Positions 7,763 to 17,058 are shown, counted from the stretch's first letter. The stretch: DNA of 64,000 nucleotides from Lysobacter arvi (GCA_031216755.1 JARUHG010000001.1:1-64000), one strand, 5' to 3'. The notes: a model not told the origin generated them from the sequence alone. Numbers and translations: made by a program.

Positions 7763-9726
7763 CGGCGTTCTCCTGGAGAAGTCGCGGGCGGGCGATGCGC
7801 GCGCAGCGCCTTGGCCAAGGCGCGGGCCGAACGTCCCCCCGTTTCGGCACCAGCGTACCGCCAATCGCTGAAACGTTGGCTGAGCACGCCCAGCTCGGCG
7901 GCGAGGTCGGGACGCGCCGCGGCGACGCGTGAAACCCAATGCCCGGCCGCCTCGCTCGGACCGCGTTCCAGCCCGAAGCGGCGATAGCGGCGTCCGAGCC
8001 GGTGCCACGCGCGCAGCACCGGATCGCGTTCGCGCTCGCTGCGGCGGCTGAACCACACCATCCACAGCAGGCCGAGCGTGATCGCGCCCACCAGCAGGGT
8101 GATCAGCGTGCGCCAGTCGAGTTGTTCCACGCCCAGTGGGCTGAGCATGCGCTGCTGCCGCTGTGCGTCGAAGGACACGACGAAGTCGTTCCAGCCACGG
8201 CGCACCCAATCGCTTACGTCGAACAGCGAACGTACGCCCTGCAGCCCGGTGGCGCCGAGGGCGCGGGAATCGAGCGTGTCGTAGATGCGTTCCGGCGCGA
8301 CCGCCGCCGTGGGATCCACGCGAACCCAGCCGCGGCCGCGCAGCCACACTTCGGCCCAGGCGTGCGCGTCGGAACGACGCACCAGCCAGTAATCGCCCAG
8401 CGGATTGCGATAGCCGCCGGTATAGCCGGTGACCACGCGCGCCGGGATCCCGGCCGCACGCATCAGCACGACGAAGGACGAGCTGAAGTGCTCGCAGAAG
8501 CCGGCCTTCTGGTCGAACAGGAATTCGTCGACGGTATGGCGCCCCAGCAGCGGCGTGTCGAGCGTGTAGGCGAACTCGCCCCGGATCCACGCCAGGGCGC
8601 GATCGACGATCGCCGCGTCGTTGCCGCCCGCTTCCGCGCGCCATTGGCGGGCAAGCGCGACCGTGCGCGGGTTGAAGCCCTCCGGAAGGCTCAGCGCGAG
8701 GCGACGCACGGCGGGCGGGAGTTGCGCCTCGTACCGCGTGGGCGGCGCCGATTGCACTCGCCAGCGGCTGATCGACGTCAGCGGCCGGAACGTCTGCAAC
8801 GCGTGGTCGGGATCGAGGGTGGTGCCGGGCGGGCGCTCCAGCGGCAGGTCGAGGGCGACGAGCTGCCGGCCGTCGGTCGGTTCGACCTCCATCTCGTAAT
8901 CCCATCGGGTGGGGCCGGGCTCGACGAGCGTCTGCGCTTCGCCCGGACGCCAGCGAAGTTGCGTCCAGGTGCGCCCGTCGAAGTTCCACAGCACCGGCCC
9001 GCGCCAGTACATCTGCGACGTGGCCGGCGCCTGGCCGAAGAAGCGCACGCGCAGCGCGGGCGTGTCGTCGGTCATCAGATCGATCCAGTCGCCCGGGCTC
9101 ATGCGATCCGACAGGCCGGTGCGCGCCATCGCGCGTTCGGGGATGCCCCACATCGGCGAGGAGACACGCGGGAACAGCCAGAACGCCGCCAGCGCGACGG
9201 GCAGGCCCACCGCGAGCAGGCGCGCGATGCCGACGAGGCGGCGGCGCGGGCCTTCCTGCCGCACGTCGCCGGATTCCAGTTCCGCCATGCGCTGCAGGGT
9301 CGCCAGCACCAGCAGCACGGCGATCAGCCCCAGCGTGAGCGTCAGCGGTCCCTGGTCGAGCAGGAACGTGGCGAATGGCGCGAAGAGCGCAAAGCCCATG
9401 AGGCTGCGGCCGTCGCGCAGGGTGAAGGTTTCCGCCGGCTTCACCGCGAGCATCGCCGCCAGCAGCGCGCAGCCGGTGTCGCGCCCGACGGCGAAACGGC
9501 TCAAGCCGACCACCAGCGCGATCAGCGCCAGCGCGATCAGCAGCCGCAGCAGCCCGGGCATCGGCCGGCGCCACGACAGTGCCGTGACCGCGACGGCGCT
9601 CGCCGCGATGCCTCCGGCCAGTTGCGGCGGCAACTGCAGCAGCAACGGCAACAGGCACGCGCCGGTGCTCCACAGCGTCCAACGGCGGGTGCGATCGTCC
9701 AACGGCATCGGCTCGTGTCTAGACAT
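7759..9726 (-). CDS. tgpA: TgpA-like membrane transglutaminase
   Basis: A 655-aa inner-membrane protein with about five N-terminal membrane helices (DUF3488), a periplasmic transglutaminase core and one further helix near residue 560 before a cytoplasmic DUF4129-like tail. The Cys-His-Asp triad is visible in KAGFCEHFSSSF, DAHAWAEVW and VRVDPTAAV. TgpA of Pseudomonas is essential. The usual partners, a MoxR ATPase and a DUF58 protein, are directly upstream, with an 8-bp overlap to DUF58. The substrate is unknown. Confidence 0.92.
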   Translation of the reverse strand: MSRHEPMPLDDRTRRWTLWSTGACLLPLLLQLPPQLAGGIAASAVAVTALSWRRPMPGLLRLLIALALIALVVGLSRFAVGRDTGCALLAAMLAVKPAETFTLRDGRSLMGFALFAPFATFLLDQGPLTLTLGLIAVLLVLATLQRMAELESGDVRQEGPRRRLVGIARLLAVGLPVALAAFWLFPRVSSPMWGIPERAMARTGLSDRMSPGDWIDLMTDDTPALRVRFFGQAPATSQMYWRGPVLWNFDGRTWTQLRWRPGEAQTLVEPGPTRWDYEMEVEPTDGRQLVALDLPLERPPGTTLDPDHALQTFRPLTSISRWRVQSAPPTRYEAQLPPAVRRLALSLPEGFNPRTVALARQWRAEAGGNDAAIVDRALAWIRGEFAYTLDTPLLGRHTVDEFLFDQKAGFCEHFSSSFVVLMRAAGIPARVVTGYTGGYRNPLGDYWLVRRSDAHAWAEVWLRGRGWVRVDPTAAVAPERIYDTLDSRALGATGLQGVRSLFDVSDWVRRGWNDFVVSFDAQRQQRMLSPLGVEQLDWRTLITLLVGAITLGLLWMVWFSRRSERERDPVLRAWHRLGRRYRRFGLERGPSEAAGHWVSRVAAARPDLAAELGVLSQRFSDWRYAGAETGGRSARALAKALRAHRPPATSPGERR

Positions 9727-10699
9727 GCGGCATCAGCGCGAGCGCGCGCAGGCAGGCGTGACGGTGCAGGGGGCCGCGATCGGGCCCCAGCGGCGGCTGG
9801 CCTGGCAGGCGCAACTGGAAACGGCGGCCTTCGCGCTCGGCTTCGTCGACCCAGCGTGCGAGTCGCGAGATGCGTCCCTCGTACGCGATGCCCGACGTCG
9901 CATGCCAGTCCAGCACGATTTCCGCGCCGAGCGGCTGCTCGAATTCGCGCACGATCAGCGCATCGCGTCGGGCCGAGGATTTCCACGCGATCGCACGCGG
10001 CGCATCGCCGGCGCGATAGCCGCGCAGATGGTGGACGTCATCGCCCGCCGGATGCAGCCGCGCCTGCGCGCTTTCCCCATGGCCGCCCGGCAACGGCAGG
10101 CCATGCGGCTCGGGCGTGGGGTAGACCAGCAATGGCGTTTCGGGCCAGACATAGGCCCAGGCCCGTGCAAGGCCCAGCGGCCGGGTCGTCGACAGGCGCA
10201 GCTTCGGTACGTCGAACCAGCCGCGCCGCTCGGTCGGCAGCAGCAGTTGCGCATCGCCCGCGCCCTTGTCGAGGTTGAGGACGGCGGGCTCGGCGTCGTA
10301 CGTGCCGTCGTCATCCAGGCGCAGGCCGCGGCGCGAACGGCCGGGTTCGGCGCGCGCATGCAGTCGCACTTCCAGCGGCATGCCGGCCGCGACCGGCTCG
10401 GCCTCGGCGGCGATCAGCTCCAGGTCGGAGAGCTGCATCTGCGCCGAGACCAGGCTGGCCAGTCCCGCGCCGGCGAGCAGCAGCCCCAGTAGAAGGGCGG
10501 GGTTGTTGTTGTAGTTCAGCGCGCCGACCAGCATCACCGTCAGCGCGAAGCCGTAGAACAGGCCGAAGCGCGTGGGGAGCACGTAGATGCGGCGCCGGTG
10601 CAGGCGCGCGGGCAGCGGTTCGGGATCGCGCGGACGCGTGAACACCATCGCGATCGCGTGGGCGCGCAGGTACAGGCGCCGTGCAGCGGCCACCGGCAT
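9719..10699 (-). CDS. DUF58 domain-containing protein
   Basis: A 326-aa protein with two adjacent membrane helices (about residues 40-85, GFALTVMLVGAL and LLGLLLAGAGLASLVSA) and a C-terminal DUF58 domain with a VWA-like fold (motif YRAGDAPRAIAWKSSARRDALIVREFE). MoxR/DUF58/transglutaminase operons are thought to assemble or chaperone envelope complexes. The start lies 3 bases after the MoxR stop. Confidence 0.9.
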   Translation of the reverse strand: MPVAAARRLYLRAHAIAMVFTRPRDPEPLPARLHRRRIYVLPTRFGLFYGFALTVMLVGALNYNNNPALLLGLLLAGAGLASLVSAQMQLSDLELIAAEAEPVAAGMPLEVRLHARAEPGRSRRGLRLDDDGTYDAEPAVLNLDKGAGDAQLLLPTERRGWFDVPKLRLSTTRPLGLARAWAYVWPETPLLVYPTPEPHGLPLPGGHGESAQARLHPAGDDVHHLRGYRAGDAPRAIAWKSSARRDALIVREFEQPLGAEIVLDWHATSGIAYEGRISRLARWVDEAEREGRRFQLRLPGQPPLGPDRGPLHRHACLRALALMPHV

Positions 10700-10702
10700 G
10701 GA

Positions 10703-11656
10703 TCAGTCCACCGGCACCGCGTGCAGGATCGCCTTGGCCAGTGCCGCGTCCTTGCCGGCATCGATCTCGGCCACGAGCCGATGCGCCGCGACGGCGGGGA
10801 ACAGCGCCTGGACGTCTTCCGGCAGCACATGCGCGCGGCCGAGCAGCAGCGCGTAGGCGCGCGCGGCGCGCAACAACGCCAGGCCCGCGCGCGGCGACAG
10901 CCCCACGCGCACGCCCGGGTGCCGGCGGCTGCGCGCGAGCAGCGCCTGCACATAGGCGATGAGGGCCTCGCTGGCGTGGACGTCGAGCACGGCCTGCCGC
11001 GCGGCGATCACGTCCTGCACGCCCAGCTGCGGCGTCGCGCGTGCGATCAGGTCGCGCCGATCCGTGCCCGCGAGCAGGTCCCGTTCGGCTTCTTCGCCGG
11101 GATAGCCCAGACTCAGCCGCAACAGGAAGCGATCGAGCTGGGAATCCGGCAGCGGGTACGTGCCCGACAGGTCCACCGGATTCTGCGTGGCGATCACGAA
11201 GAACGGCTCCGGCAGCCGATGGGTCGTGCCGTCCACGGTGACCTGGTATTCGGCCATCGCTTCCAGCAGTGCGCTCTGCGTGCGCGGCGGCGCGCGATTG
11301 ATCTCGTCGGCCAGCAGCACCTGCGTGAAGACCGGTCCCGGGTGGAACTGGAACTGCCGCGATTGCGGATCGAACACCGAAACGCCGACCACGTCGGCCG
11401 GCAGGAGATCGGAGGTGAACTGCACCCGCTGGAATTCCAGGCCGAGCGTCGCGGCCAGCGCATGCGCCAGCGTCGTCTTGCCCAGGCCGGGAAGGTCCTC
11501 GATCAGCACGTGCCCGCCGGCGAGCAGCGCGACGAACGCCATGCGCACTTCCTGCGTCTTGCCGAGCACGAGCGCATTGACCTGTGTCTGCGCGCGGTCG
11601 AGGGAGGCGCGCAGGCCATCGGTTAGCATGGCCGCCGTCGAAAGGGATACCGCCAT
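10703..11656 (-). CDS. MoxR family AAA+ ATPase
   Basis: A 317-aa AAA+ chaperone-like ATPase. Walker A is GLGKTTLAH, Walker B LLADEINRAPPRTQSALLEAM, with the FFVIATQNPVDLSGTYPLPDSQLDRFLL sensor region. ATG 11656 is chosen because AGGAG lies about 9 nt upstream and family similarity begins there. The frame stays open to 11767 but the extra residues look non-homologous. It is the first gene of the four-gene minus operon ending with the Slp-like lipoprotein. Confidence 0.93.
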   Translation of the reverse strand: MAVSLSTAAMLTDGLRASLDRAQTQVNALVLGKTQEVRMAFVALLAGGHVLIEDLPGLGKTTLAHALAATLGLEFQRVQFTSDLLPADVVGVSVFDPQSRQFQFHPGPVFTQVLLADEINRAPPRTQSALLEAMAEYQVTVDGTTHRLPEPFFVIATQNPVDLSGTYPLPDSQLDRFLLRLSLGYPGEEAERDLLAGTDRRDLIARATPQLGVQDVIAARQAVLDVHASEALIAYVQALLARSRRHPGVRVGLSPRAGLALLRAARAYALLLGRAHVLPEDVQALFPAVAAHRLVAEIDAGKDAALAKAILHAVPVD

Positions 11657-11774
11657 CGTGCGTGTCTCCTGGAATGTTTTCGCAGGTGCGCCGCGCGGAT
11701 CGGCCATGCGCCGACACCTCCCCTCCGCGAGGCTGCCGGCGCGTTCGAATCGCGCCGGTGCACCCAATCACCCG

Positions 11775-11780
11775 AGTGTA
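11775..11780 (-). promoter_or_regulatory. Possible -10 of the MoxR operon
   Basis: Minus-strand TACACT lies about 119 nt before the MoxR ATG, inside the 140-bp divergent region shared with the glycosyltransferase gene. No good -35 is recognisable. Confidence 0.3.
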
Positions 11781-11796
11781 GCGAGGTCACGAACGG

Positions 11797-13641
11797 ATGC
11801 GGGATGCAGTGCAGGCGCGACGTGCCTTTTGGGTGCTGTGGGTCTCGGTTCTGGCGGTGAAGCTGCTCATCGCCGCGCGCCTTCCCCTGTTCGTGGACGA
11901 GGCGTTCTACTGGCAGGAAGGCCAGCATCCCGCCGCCGCGTACTCCGATCTTCCCGGCCTCACGGCCTGGCTGACCCGCATGGGCACGGCGCTCGGCGAC
12001 GGCACCCTCGCGCTGCGTTTGCCCTTTCTGCTCATTGGCGCGGCCGTGCCGCTGCTGATGGTGCACGTCGCGTCGCGTGAGTTCGGGGCGAGGACCGGCT
12101 GGCAGGCGGGCGCGCTCGCGTTGCTGCTGCCGCTGGCCGGCGGGCTCGGCCTGATGGCGTTGCCCGATGCCGCGATGGCGCTGGCGACGCTGATGTGCCT
12201 GGACGCGGGGGCGCGCCTGCTGCGGCAGGTCGACGCCCCGGCCGCGCTGGAGCTCGCTTTCGGGCTGGCGCTCGGCGCGCTGTGCCATTACCGCTTCATC
12301 GCGGTGATCGTGGTCGGCTTCATCGCGCTGCTGATGCTGCCCGAGGGACGACGCGTCCTGCGCGATGTGCGCGTGGTGGTCGCGATCGCGTTCGGCGCTT
12401 CCGCGTGGGCCCCGCTGGTGGCGTGGAACCTGGACAACGCGGATGCGGGACTGCGCTTCCAGTTGGTCGATCGCCATCCGTGGTCGTTCCACGCGGACGG
12501 CATCCTCTTCATCGGCATCCAGGCCCTGCTGGTCACGCCGCTGCTGTTCGCGGCGATGGCGGTCGCGGCCAGGCGCAACCTGTCCTGCGCGTCCACCGTG
12601 TCGCGCTATTTCGCGCTGCTGGGATCGGGCGTGGTGATGGGGTTCTTCGCGCTGGGCTTCTTCGCCGATACCGAGCGCGTCAGCTTCCACTGGCCCCTGC
12701 CGGGGTATCTCGCCCTGCTGCCGCTGGTGCCGGCGGTGCTGACTTCCTGGCCGCGTGCATGGCGTCTGGCGACGCTGTGGCTCGCGGGCCTGGGACTGAT
12801 CGCCAACCTCGGGTACTACGTGGCGGTTTCGAATGCGAAATGGCGCGAGGCGAGCGCGGCAGAGAAGTGGTACCCGTCCAATTTCGCCGGATGGGAAACG
12901 CTGGCCGACGCGGTGCGCGCGCGGCTGGCGACGATGCCCCAAGGCACGCAGGTCGTCGCCGACAATTTCAAGATCGGTGCCGAACTTGGCTTCGCCCTGG
13001 GCGATCCGCGCATCGCGGTGCTGGACCATCCGATCAACCTCAAGCATGGCCGGGCGCCGCAATTGCGCCTGTGGGGCCTGCACACCGCCGGGCGCGTCGA
13101 CTGGGGCGCCGCGCCGGTGCTTCTGGTCGTCGGTGCCACGGAGGTGAAGTACCGCGACCTGCTCGATCGCTATCACGCGCTGTGCGCCATGGTCGGCCCG
13201 TTGCCACCGGCGCAGGTGCTCAACATCGACCATGGCCGGCAGCGCTTCCTGCTGTTCGCGCTGTCGGGGGCGCCTGCATCCGGTCCGTGCGCGACGCCGG
13301 CGATGGCGTGGGTCGATGCACCCGTCGCCGACGCCCGTGTCGGCCGCCGTTTCGAGGTGCGCGGCTGGGCGTTCAAGGACGGGGCGGGGTTGTCGCGCGT
13401 GGACGTCACGCTTGACGGCAAGGTGGTGGGGCAGGCGGCCTACGGTGGCGAGTTCCCGGGATTGCAGCGCGTGTGGCCGGTTTCCAACGATCCGCAGCAT
13501 CCGCGCGTCGGCTTCCAGGCAGACATCGATCTGGGCGCTCACGACTTCGCGCCGGGTACGCACTGGCTCGGCCTGCGATTGACCGGCCACGACGGGAGTG
13601 TCGAAACCTGGGCCGAGCAGCCGATCGAACTGACCGAGTGA
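11797..13641 (+). CDS. GT-C (ArnT/GT39-like) glycosyltransferase with C-terminal beta domain
   Basis: A 614-aa polytopic membrane protein. The first roughly 340 residues are membrane helices and carry the periplasmic acidic motif LFVDEAFYWQEGQHPAAAYSD typical of polyprenyl-phosphate-dependent GT39/GT83 transferases. Residues about 345-500 form a soluble domain. Residues about 505-614 add a separate beta-rich module (ARVGRRFEVRGWAFKDGAG, DVTLDGKVVGQAAYGG). It probably transfers a sugar from a lipid carrier to an envelope acceptor; the acceptor is not evident. It ends 3 bases before the convergent yceF. Confidence 0.82.
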   Translation: MRDAVQARRAFWVLWVSVLAVKLLIAARLPLFVDEAFYWQEGQHPAAAYSDLPGLTAWLTRMGTALGDGTLALRLPFLLIGAAVPLLMVHVASREFGARTGWQAGALALLLPLAGGLGLMALPDAAMALATLMCLDAGARLLRQVDAPAALELAFGLALGALCHYRFIAVIVVGFIALLMLPEGRRVLRDVRVVVAIAFGASAWAPLVAWNLDNADAGLRFQLVDRHPWSFHADGILFIGIQALLVTPLLFAAMAVAARRNLSCASTVSRYFALLGSGVVMGFFALGFFADTERVSFHWPLPGYLALLPLVPAVLTSWPRAWRLATLWLAGLGLIANLGYYVAVSNAKWREASAAEKWYPSNFAGWETLADAVRARLATMPQGTQVVADNFKIGAELGFALGDPRIAVLDHPINLKHGRAPQLRLWGLHTAGRVDWGAAPVLLVVGATEVKYRDLLDRYHALCAMVGPLPPAQVLNIDHGRQRFLLFALSGAPASGPCATPAMAWVDAPVADARVGRRFEVRGWAFKDGAGLSRVDVTLDGKVVGQAAYGGEFPGLQRVWPVSNDPQHPRVGFQADIDLGAHDFAPGTHWLGLRLTGHDGSVETWAEQPIELTE

Positions 13642-13644
13642 ACC

Positions 13645-14229
13645 TCAGGGCAGGCGGAAGCCCGCCTGTCGCAGCAGGCGCGCGGCGGCGATCAGCGGCA
13701 GCCCGATGAGCGCGGTCGGATCCCGGTTCTCGATGGCTTCGAACAGCCCTATACCGAGTCCCTCGGATTTGAAGCTCCCCGCACAGTCGTAGGGCTGCTC
13801 GGCGCGCAGGTAGCGCTCGATCTCGCCGGCATCCAGCTCACGGAAGCGGACGACGGTGCAGTCCATCGCCTCCAATGGGGGCTCGCCGGCCCGCGCCACG
13901 CACAGGCCGGTGTGGAAGCGGACCGGCTGGCCCGACATCGCGGTCAGTTGCGCGGCTGCCGCTTCGTGCCCGCCCGGTTTCCCGAGGGCGAGGCCGGCGC
14001 ATTCGGCCACCTGATCGGAGCCGATCACCCACGCGCCGGGATGCAGCGCCGCCACGTCCGTCGCCTTCGCCCGTGCGAGGCGGCGCGCGAGCGCTTCCGG
14101 CGCTTCGCCGGGCAGCGGGGTTTCGTCCGTGCCGGGGCGTTCGGTTTCGAAGGGCAGGCGCAGCCGCGCGAGGAGCTCGCGCCGGTAAATGGAGGTCGAG
14201 GCCAGGATCAGCCGGGGCGTCGCGTTCAT
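13645..14229 (-). CDS. yceF: Maf-like 7-methyl-GTP pyrophosphatase (YceF type)
   Basis: A 194-aa Maf-fold nucleotide pyrophosphatase, predicted to hydrolyse 7-methyl-GTP. Motifs: LASTSIYRRELL at the start, TDETPLPGE, the catalytic GSDQVAEC, and a C-terminal CAGSFKSEGLGI..FEAIENRDPTALIGLPLIA block that matches the YceF subgroup. In E. coli yceF is likewise divergent from yceD-rpmF. Its ATG overlaps the stop of the small upstream membrane protein gene (ATGA). Confidence 0.93.
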   Translation of the reverse strand: MNATPRLILASTSIYRRELLARLRLPFETERPGTDETPLPGEAPEALARRLARAKATDVAALHPGAWVIGSDQVAECAGLALGKPGGHEAAAAQLTAMSGQPVRFHTGLCVARAGEPPLEAMDCTVVRFRELDAGEIERYLRAEQPYDCAGSFKSEGLGIGLFEAIENRDPTALIGLPLIAAARLLRQAGFRLP

Positions 14230-14585
14230 GCGACCGGCGCGCGCGCCTGGGCGATGCGCGACAGTTGCTGGTCGATCCGCCCGCGCGCGGCATCGATCGA
14301 GGTGCGCACCTCGTCGAGCTGCGCCAGGCTGGCGTCCGGGCCGTGATCGCGCAGCCACAGGCGCTGGCGGAGCATCTCGCGCATCGCCTCGCCGACCGGA
14401 TCGTCCCCGTCGCCGCCCGTCATCGCTTCGATTTCGGCCCGGGCGACCCGCAGTTGCGCTTCCAGCGCGTCGGCGGCATCGAGCACGTCGCGCATGGCCC
14501 GGTCGTGCCGGCTGGGGCGGGTCCGGGAGTAGGCGACAGCCGCGATCACCAGGGCGGACACCAGCAGGAGCAGGGCGATGGTCAC
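14226..14585 (-). CDS. Small single-pass membrane protein, unknown function
   Basis: A 119-aa protein that I do not recognise. An N-terminal helix (TIALLLLVSALVIAAVAYS) is followed by a charged region with coiled-coil character (AMRDVLDAADALEAQLRVARAEIEAM and SLAQLDEVRTSIDAARGRIDQQLSRI). The GTG at 14585 directly precedes the helix; a longer frame reaches 14681 but its extra residues look random. The 4-bp stop/start overlap with yceF supports expression from the same message. Confidence 0.65.
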   Translation of the reverse strand: MTIALLLLVSALVIAAVAYSRTRPSRHDRAMRDVLDAADALEAQLRVARAEIEAMTGGDGDDPVGEAMREMLRQRLWLRDHGPDASLAQLDEVRTSIDAARGRIDQQLSRIAQARAPVA

Positions 14586-14693
14586 GGTCGTCGGCCTGGG
14601 CGGAAGGCCTCCAGTTTGAAGGCCCGCCCGGCGACGGGCAAACACGGGGCGGCGAAACCGTGAACTGGCCCGCTCCGGCATGGGGGTTCAGGT

Positions 14694-14722
14694 TTGACAG
14701 GGCGAGGGGCGATCTCTAACAT
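14694..14722 (+). promoter_or_regulatory. Strong promoter of yceD-rpmF
   Basis: TTGACA (14694-14699), a 17-nt spacer and TAACAT (14717-14722). This is the best sigma-70-type match in the window. The yceD ATG begins 10 nt after the -10, so the 5' leader would be only a few nucleotides. Confidence 0.75.
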
Positions 14723-14732
14723 TCCGCAGCTT

Positions 14733-15251
14733 ATGTCAGCGGACCTGCCCGAGATTCTTGATGCTTGGCGCATGGTGGCGGCACGGCGCGGCGTCGAAGG
14801 CCGTGTTCCGCTGTCGGCGCTGACGCGGCTGCGGGACAGTCTGGTCGACACCCAGGGCGAAGTGCGGTTCGCGCTCGATTTCGATCGCGATTCGCTGAAG
14901 GTGCCTTATGTCGAACTGCGTATCGATGCCGAGCTGCCGCTGACCTGTCAGCGCAGCCTGCAGCGGTTCCTGTTGCCGGTGAACATCGTGCAGCGGCTCG
15001 GACTCATCCGCGATGAAGCGGAAGAAGCCGCGCTGCCGCCCGGATACGAGCCGCTGCTGGTGCCGGACAACGGCCAGCTGCGGACCGTCGAACTGGTCGA
15101 GGACGAACTCATCCTCGCCGTTCCGGTCGTGCCGATCATGCCCGGCACGGAAGCGGTGGAAGGCGACTGGCCCGCCCCCGAAGAGGGTCCGGAACCGGAG
15201 CGCGCCAATCCATTCGCTGCGTTGTCGGCACTGAAGAAACATTCGAACTGA
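14733..15251 (+). CDS. yceD: YceD/DUF177 family protein (23S rRNA accumulation factor)
   Basis: A 172-aa YceD protein. The family is needed for normal 23S rRNA accumulation and almost always precedes rpmF. Visible blocks are [30 protein letters not shown] (with the single conserved Cys) and the acidic [22 protein letters not shown] 14733 fits the promoter and the family start ([20 protein letters not shown]). The frame continues a little upstream through a TTG. rpmF follows by 19 bases. Confidence 0.9.
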   Translation: MSADLPEILDAWRMVAARRGVEGRVPLSALTRLRDSLVDTQGEVRFALDFDRDSLKVPYVELRIDAELPLTCQRSLQRFLLPVNIVQRLGLIRDEAEEAALPPGYEPLLVPDNGQLRTVELVEDELILAVPVVPIMPGTEAVEGDWPAPEEGPEPERANPFAALSALKKHSN

Positions 15252-15270
15252 GCTTTTTTGGAGCAAGACC

Positions 15271-15465
15271 ATGGCTGTCCAGAAGTCCCGCGTTTCCCCG
15301 TCCAAGCGTGGCATGCGTCGTTCGCACGACGCGCTGTCCGCCAAGCAGCTGGCCACCGACCCGACCACGGGCGAGACCCATCTGCGTCACCACGTCACCG
15401 CCGACGGTTACTACCGCGGCAAGAAGGTGATCGACACCAAGTCCAAGGTTGCCGACGAAGAGTAA
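15271..15465 (+). CDS. rpmF: 50S ribosomal protein L32
   Basis: A 64-aa basic ribosomal protein with the typical start [20 protein letters not shown] and the [20 protein letters not shown] block. It is the zinc-free form, with no cysteines. A GGAG Shine-Dalgarno lies about 8 nt upstream. Its partner yceD precedes it. The usual next gene in many bacteria, plsX, is absent here. Confidence 0.97.
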   Translation: MAVQKSRVSPSKRGMRRSHDALSAKQLATDPTTGETHLRHHVTADGYYRGKKVIDTKSKVADEE

Positions 15466-15606
15466 TCTCTTCGCCCACCGCCGCCCGCGCCCGTCCATCG
15501 ACGCGCGCGGACGCCGCCGGGCCGTCTGTCCGCCGCCGCAAGGCCCCGCGAGGCAGCGCGGCCCGTGGTAGCGATCCCAATGCATTAGGGTAGCGGCGGT
15601 ACGCTT

Positions 15607-15625
15607 CCGTCGGCTCCGCCGACGG
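15607..15625. repeat. Perfect hairpin upstream of fabH
   Basis: CCGTCGGC-TCC-GCCGACGG lies in the 210-bp rpmF-fabH gap, 51 bases before the fabH start. No U-run follows, so a terminator or attenuator role is only possible. No gene is seen in the gap. Confidence 0.4.
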
Positions 15626-15675
15626 TCCCCGGCAAGTGCCCGACAGGGCCATCACGGCTGTGCAGCGGAGTGGCG

Positions 15676-16656
15676 ATGACGCAACAGATTTATTCCCGCA
15701 TCGCGGGAACCGGCAGCTACCTTCCCGAGAAGGTGCTGACCAACGACGACCTCGCGAAGATCGTCGATACCAGTGACGAATGGATCGCCGCCCGCACCGG
15801 CATCCGCGAACGTCACATCGCCGCTGAAGGCGAGACCACGAGCGACCTGGCCTATCACGCCTCCGCGCGCGCGCTGGAAGCCGCGGGCATCGCAGCGACC
15901 GATCTCGACCTGATCGTCGTCGGTACGACCACGCCGGACCTCATCTTTCCCTCGACCGCCTGCCTGCTGCAGCACCGTCTCGGTGCCAACGGCTGCCCTG
16001 CGTTCGACGTCAACGCGGCCTGCACGGGCTTCGTCTATGCGCTGACGGTCGCCGACAAGTTCATCCGTTCGGGTGCCGCCCGGACGGTGCTGGTGGTCGG
16101 CGCCGAAACGCTCACCCGCATGCTCGACTGGAGCGACCGCTCGACCTGCGTGCTGTTCGGCGACGGTGCCGGCGCGGTCGTGCTCAAGGCGGACACCGAA
16201 ACCGGCATCCTCAGCACCCACATGCACGCCGATGGCGGTAAGAAGGAACTGCTGTGGAACCCGGTCGGCGTGTCGATCGGCTTCAAGCCGGAGGAACACA
16301 ACGCCGGCGTGCGCGTGCTGATGACCGGCAACGAAGTCTTCAAGCATGCGGTGAAGGCGCTCGACTCGGTCGTCGAGGAAACGCTCGAAGCCAACGGGCT
16401 CGATCGCCATGACATCGATTGGCTGATCCCGCACCAGGCCAATCTGCGGATCATCGAGGCGACCGCGAAACGGCTCGACATGCCTATGGATCGCGTGATC
16501 GTCACCGTCGACAAGCACGGCAACACGTCGTCGGGTTCGGTGCCGCTCGCACTGGACGAGGCCGTGCGCTCGGGCAAGGTCCAGCGTGGCCAGCTCGTGC
16601 TGCTCGAAGCATTCGGCGGTGGCTTCACCTGGGGCTCCGCGCTGCTGCGTTACTGA
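15676..16656 (+). CDS. fabH: Beta-ketoacyl-ACP synthase III
   Basis: Initiates type II fatty acid synthesis by condensing acetyl-CoA (or a branched primer) with malonyl-ACP. The 326-aa protein carries the catalytic triad C116 (NAACTGFVY), H253 (PHQANLRI) and N283 (HGNTSSGS), and ends with the [12 protein letters not shown] block. ATG 15676 is preferred to the in-frame GTG at 15670 because GGAG lies 5 nt upstream. A strong terminator follows, so fabH is probably not co-transcribed with fabD. Confidence 0.97.
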   Translation: MTQQIYSRIAGTGSYLPEKVLTNDDLAKIVDTSDEWIAARTGIRERHIAAEGETTSDLAYHASARALEAAGIAATDLDLIVVGTTTPDLIFPSTACLLQHRLGANGCPAFDVNAACTGFVYALTVADKFIRSGAARTVLVVGAETLTRMLDWSDRSTCVLFGDGAGAVVLKADTETGILSTHMHADGGKKELLWNPVGVSIGFKPEEHNAGVRVLMTGNEVFKHAVKALDSVVEETLEANGLDRHDIDWLIPHQANLRIIEATAKRLDMPMDRVIVTVDKHGNTSSGSVPLALDEAVRSGKVQRGQLVLLEAFGGGFTWGSALLRY

Positions 16657-16675
16657 GCCAGGCCGCGAGGATCAG

Positions 16676-16704
16676 AACGCCTCCGCTCGATGCGGAGGCG
16701 TTTT
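16676..16704 (+). terminator. Rho-independent terminator after fabH
   Basis: AACGCCTCCGC-TCGAT-GCGGAGGCGTT followed by a T-rich run, an 11-bp stem 19 nt after the fabH stop. It splits the fab cluster into two transcription units. Confidence 0.88.
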
Positions 16705-16810
16705 CGTTTGCGTGTTCCGAATCTCATGCGAGTTGGGGCATCCGACATCGAATTGCGGCAACCCCTTACAGCGCGTCGAGCGCCAACGCGATGCGACTGG
16801 GGACGCGCGA

Positions 16811-16838
16811 GTGTCACGCTGTCCAACATGAGTGACAC
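16811..16838. promoter_or_regulatory. Candidate operator upstream of fabD
   Basis: Perfect 7-bp arms GTGTCAC and GTGACAC are separated by 14 bases, a centre-to-centre distance of two helical turns. Such spacing fits a dimeric regulator bound on one face of DNA. The regulator is unknown and the match could be chance. Confidence 0.35.
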
Positions 16839-17058
16839 CGCATGGATGTGGACGATGGCCGACGCGACCGCGAAAGACGCAAGGGCAGGGCAGCCGAGCG
16901 GATGATGCGCGCGTGGCGCTCCGGAAACCCACTTTCTCGATAGCGTGTTGACGCGCGCGGCCCCCGTAGGGGTTTGCCGCAGCCGTGCGTCTTCACAGTT
17001 CCGCAACGCAACGGTCGCTCAATACGACCCGGTACAGACGTACTAGAGCAAAGGCTCG

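Noticed and set aside
7939-10278. Long plus-strand frame opposite the transglutaminase and DUF58 genes
   Set aside because: Antisense shadow; the minus-strand proteins have complete catalytic motifs and operon overlaps.
16650-17006. Minus-strand frame of 118 codons in the fabH-fabD gap
   Set aside because: Crosses the fabH terminator, has no ribosome site and random-looking composition.
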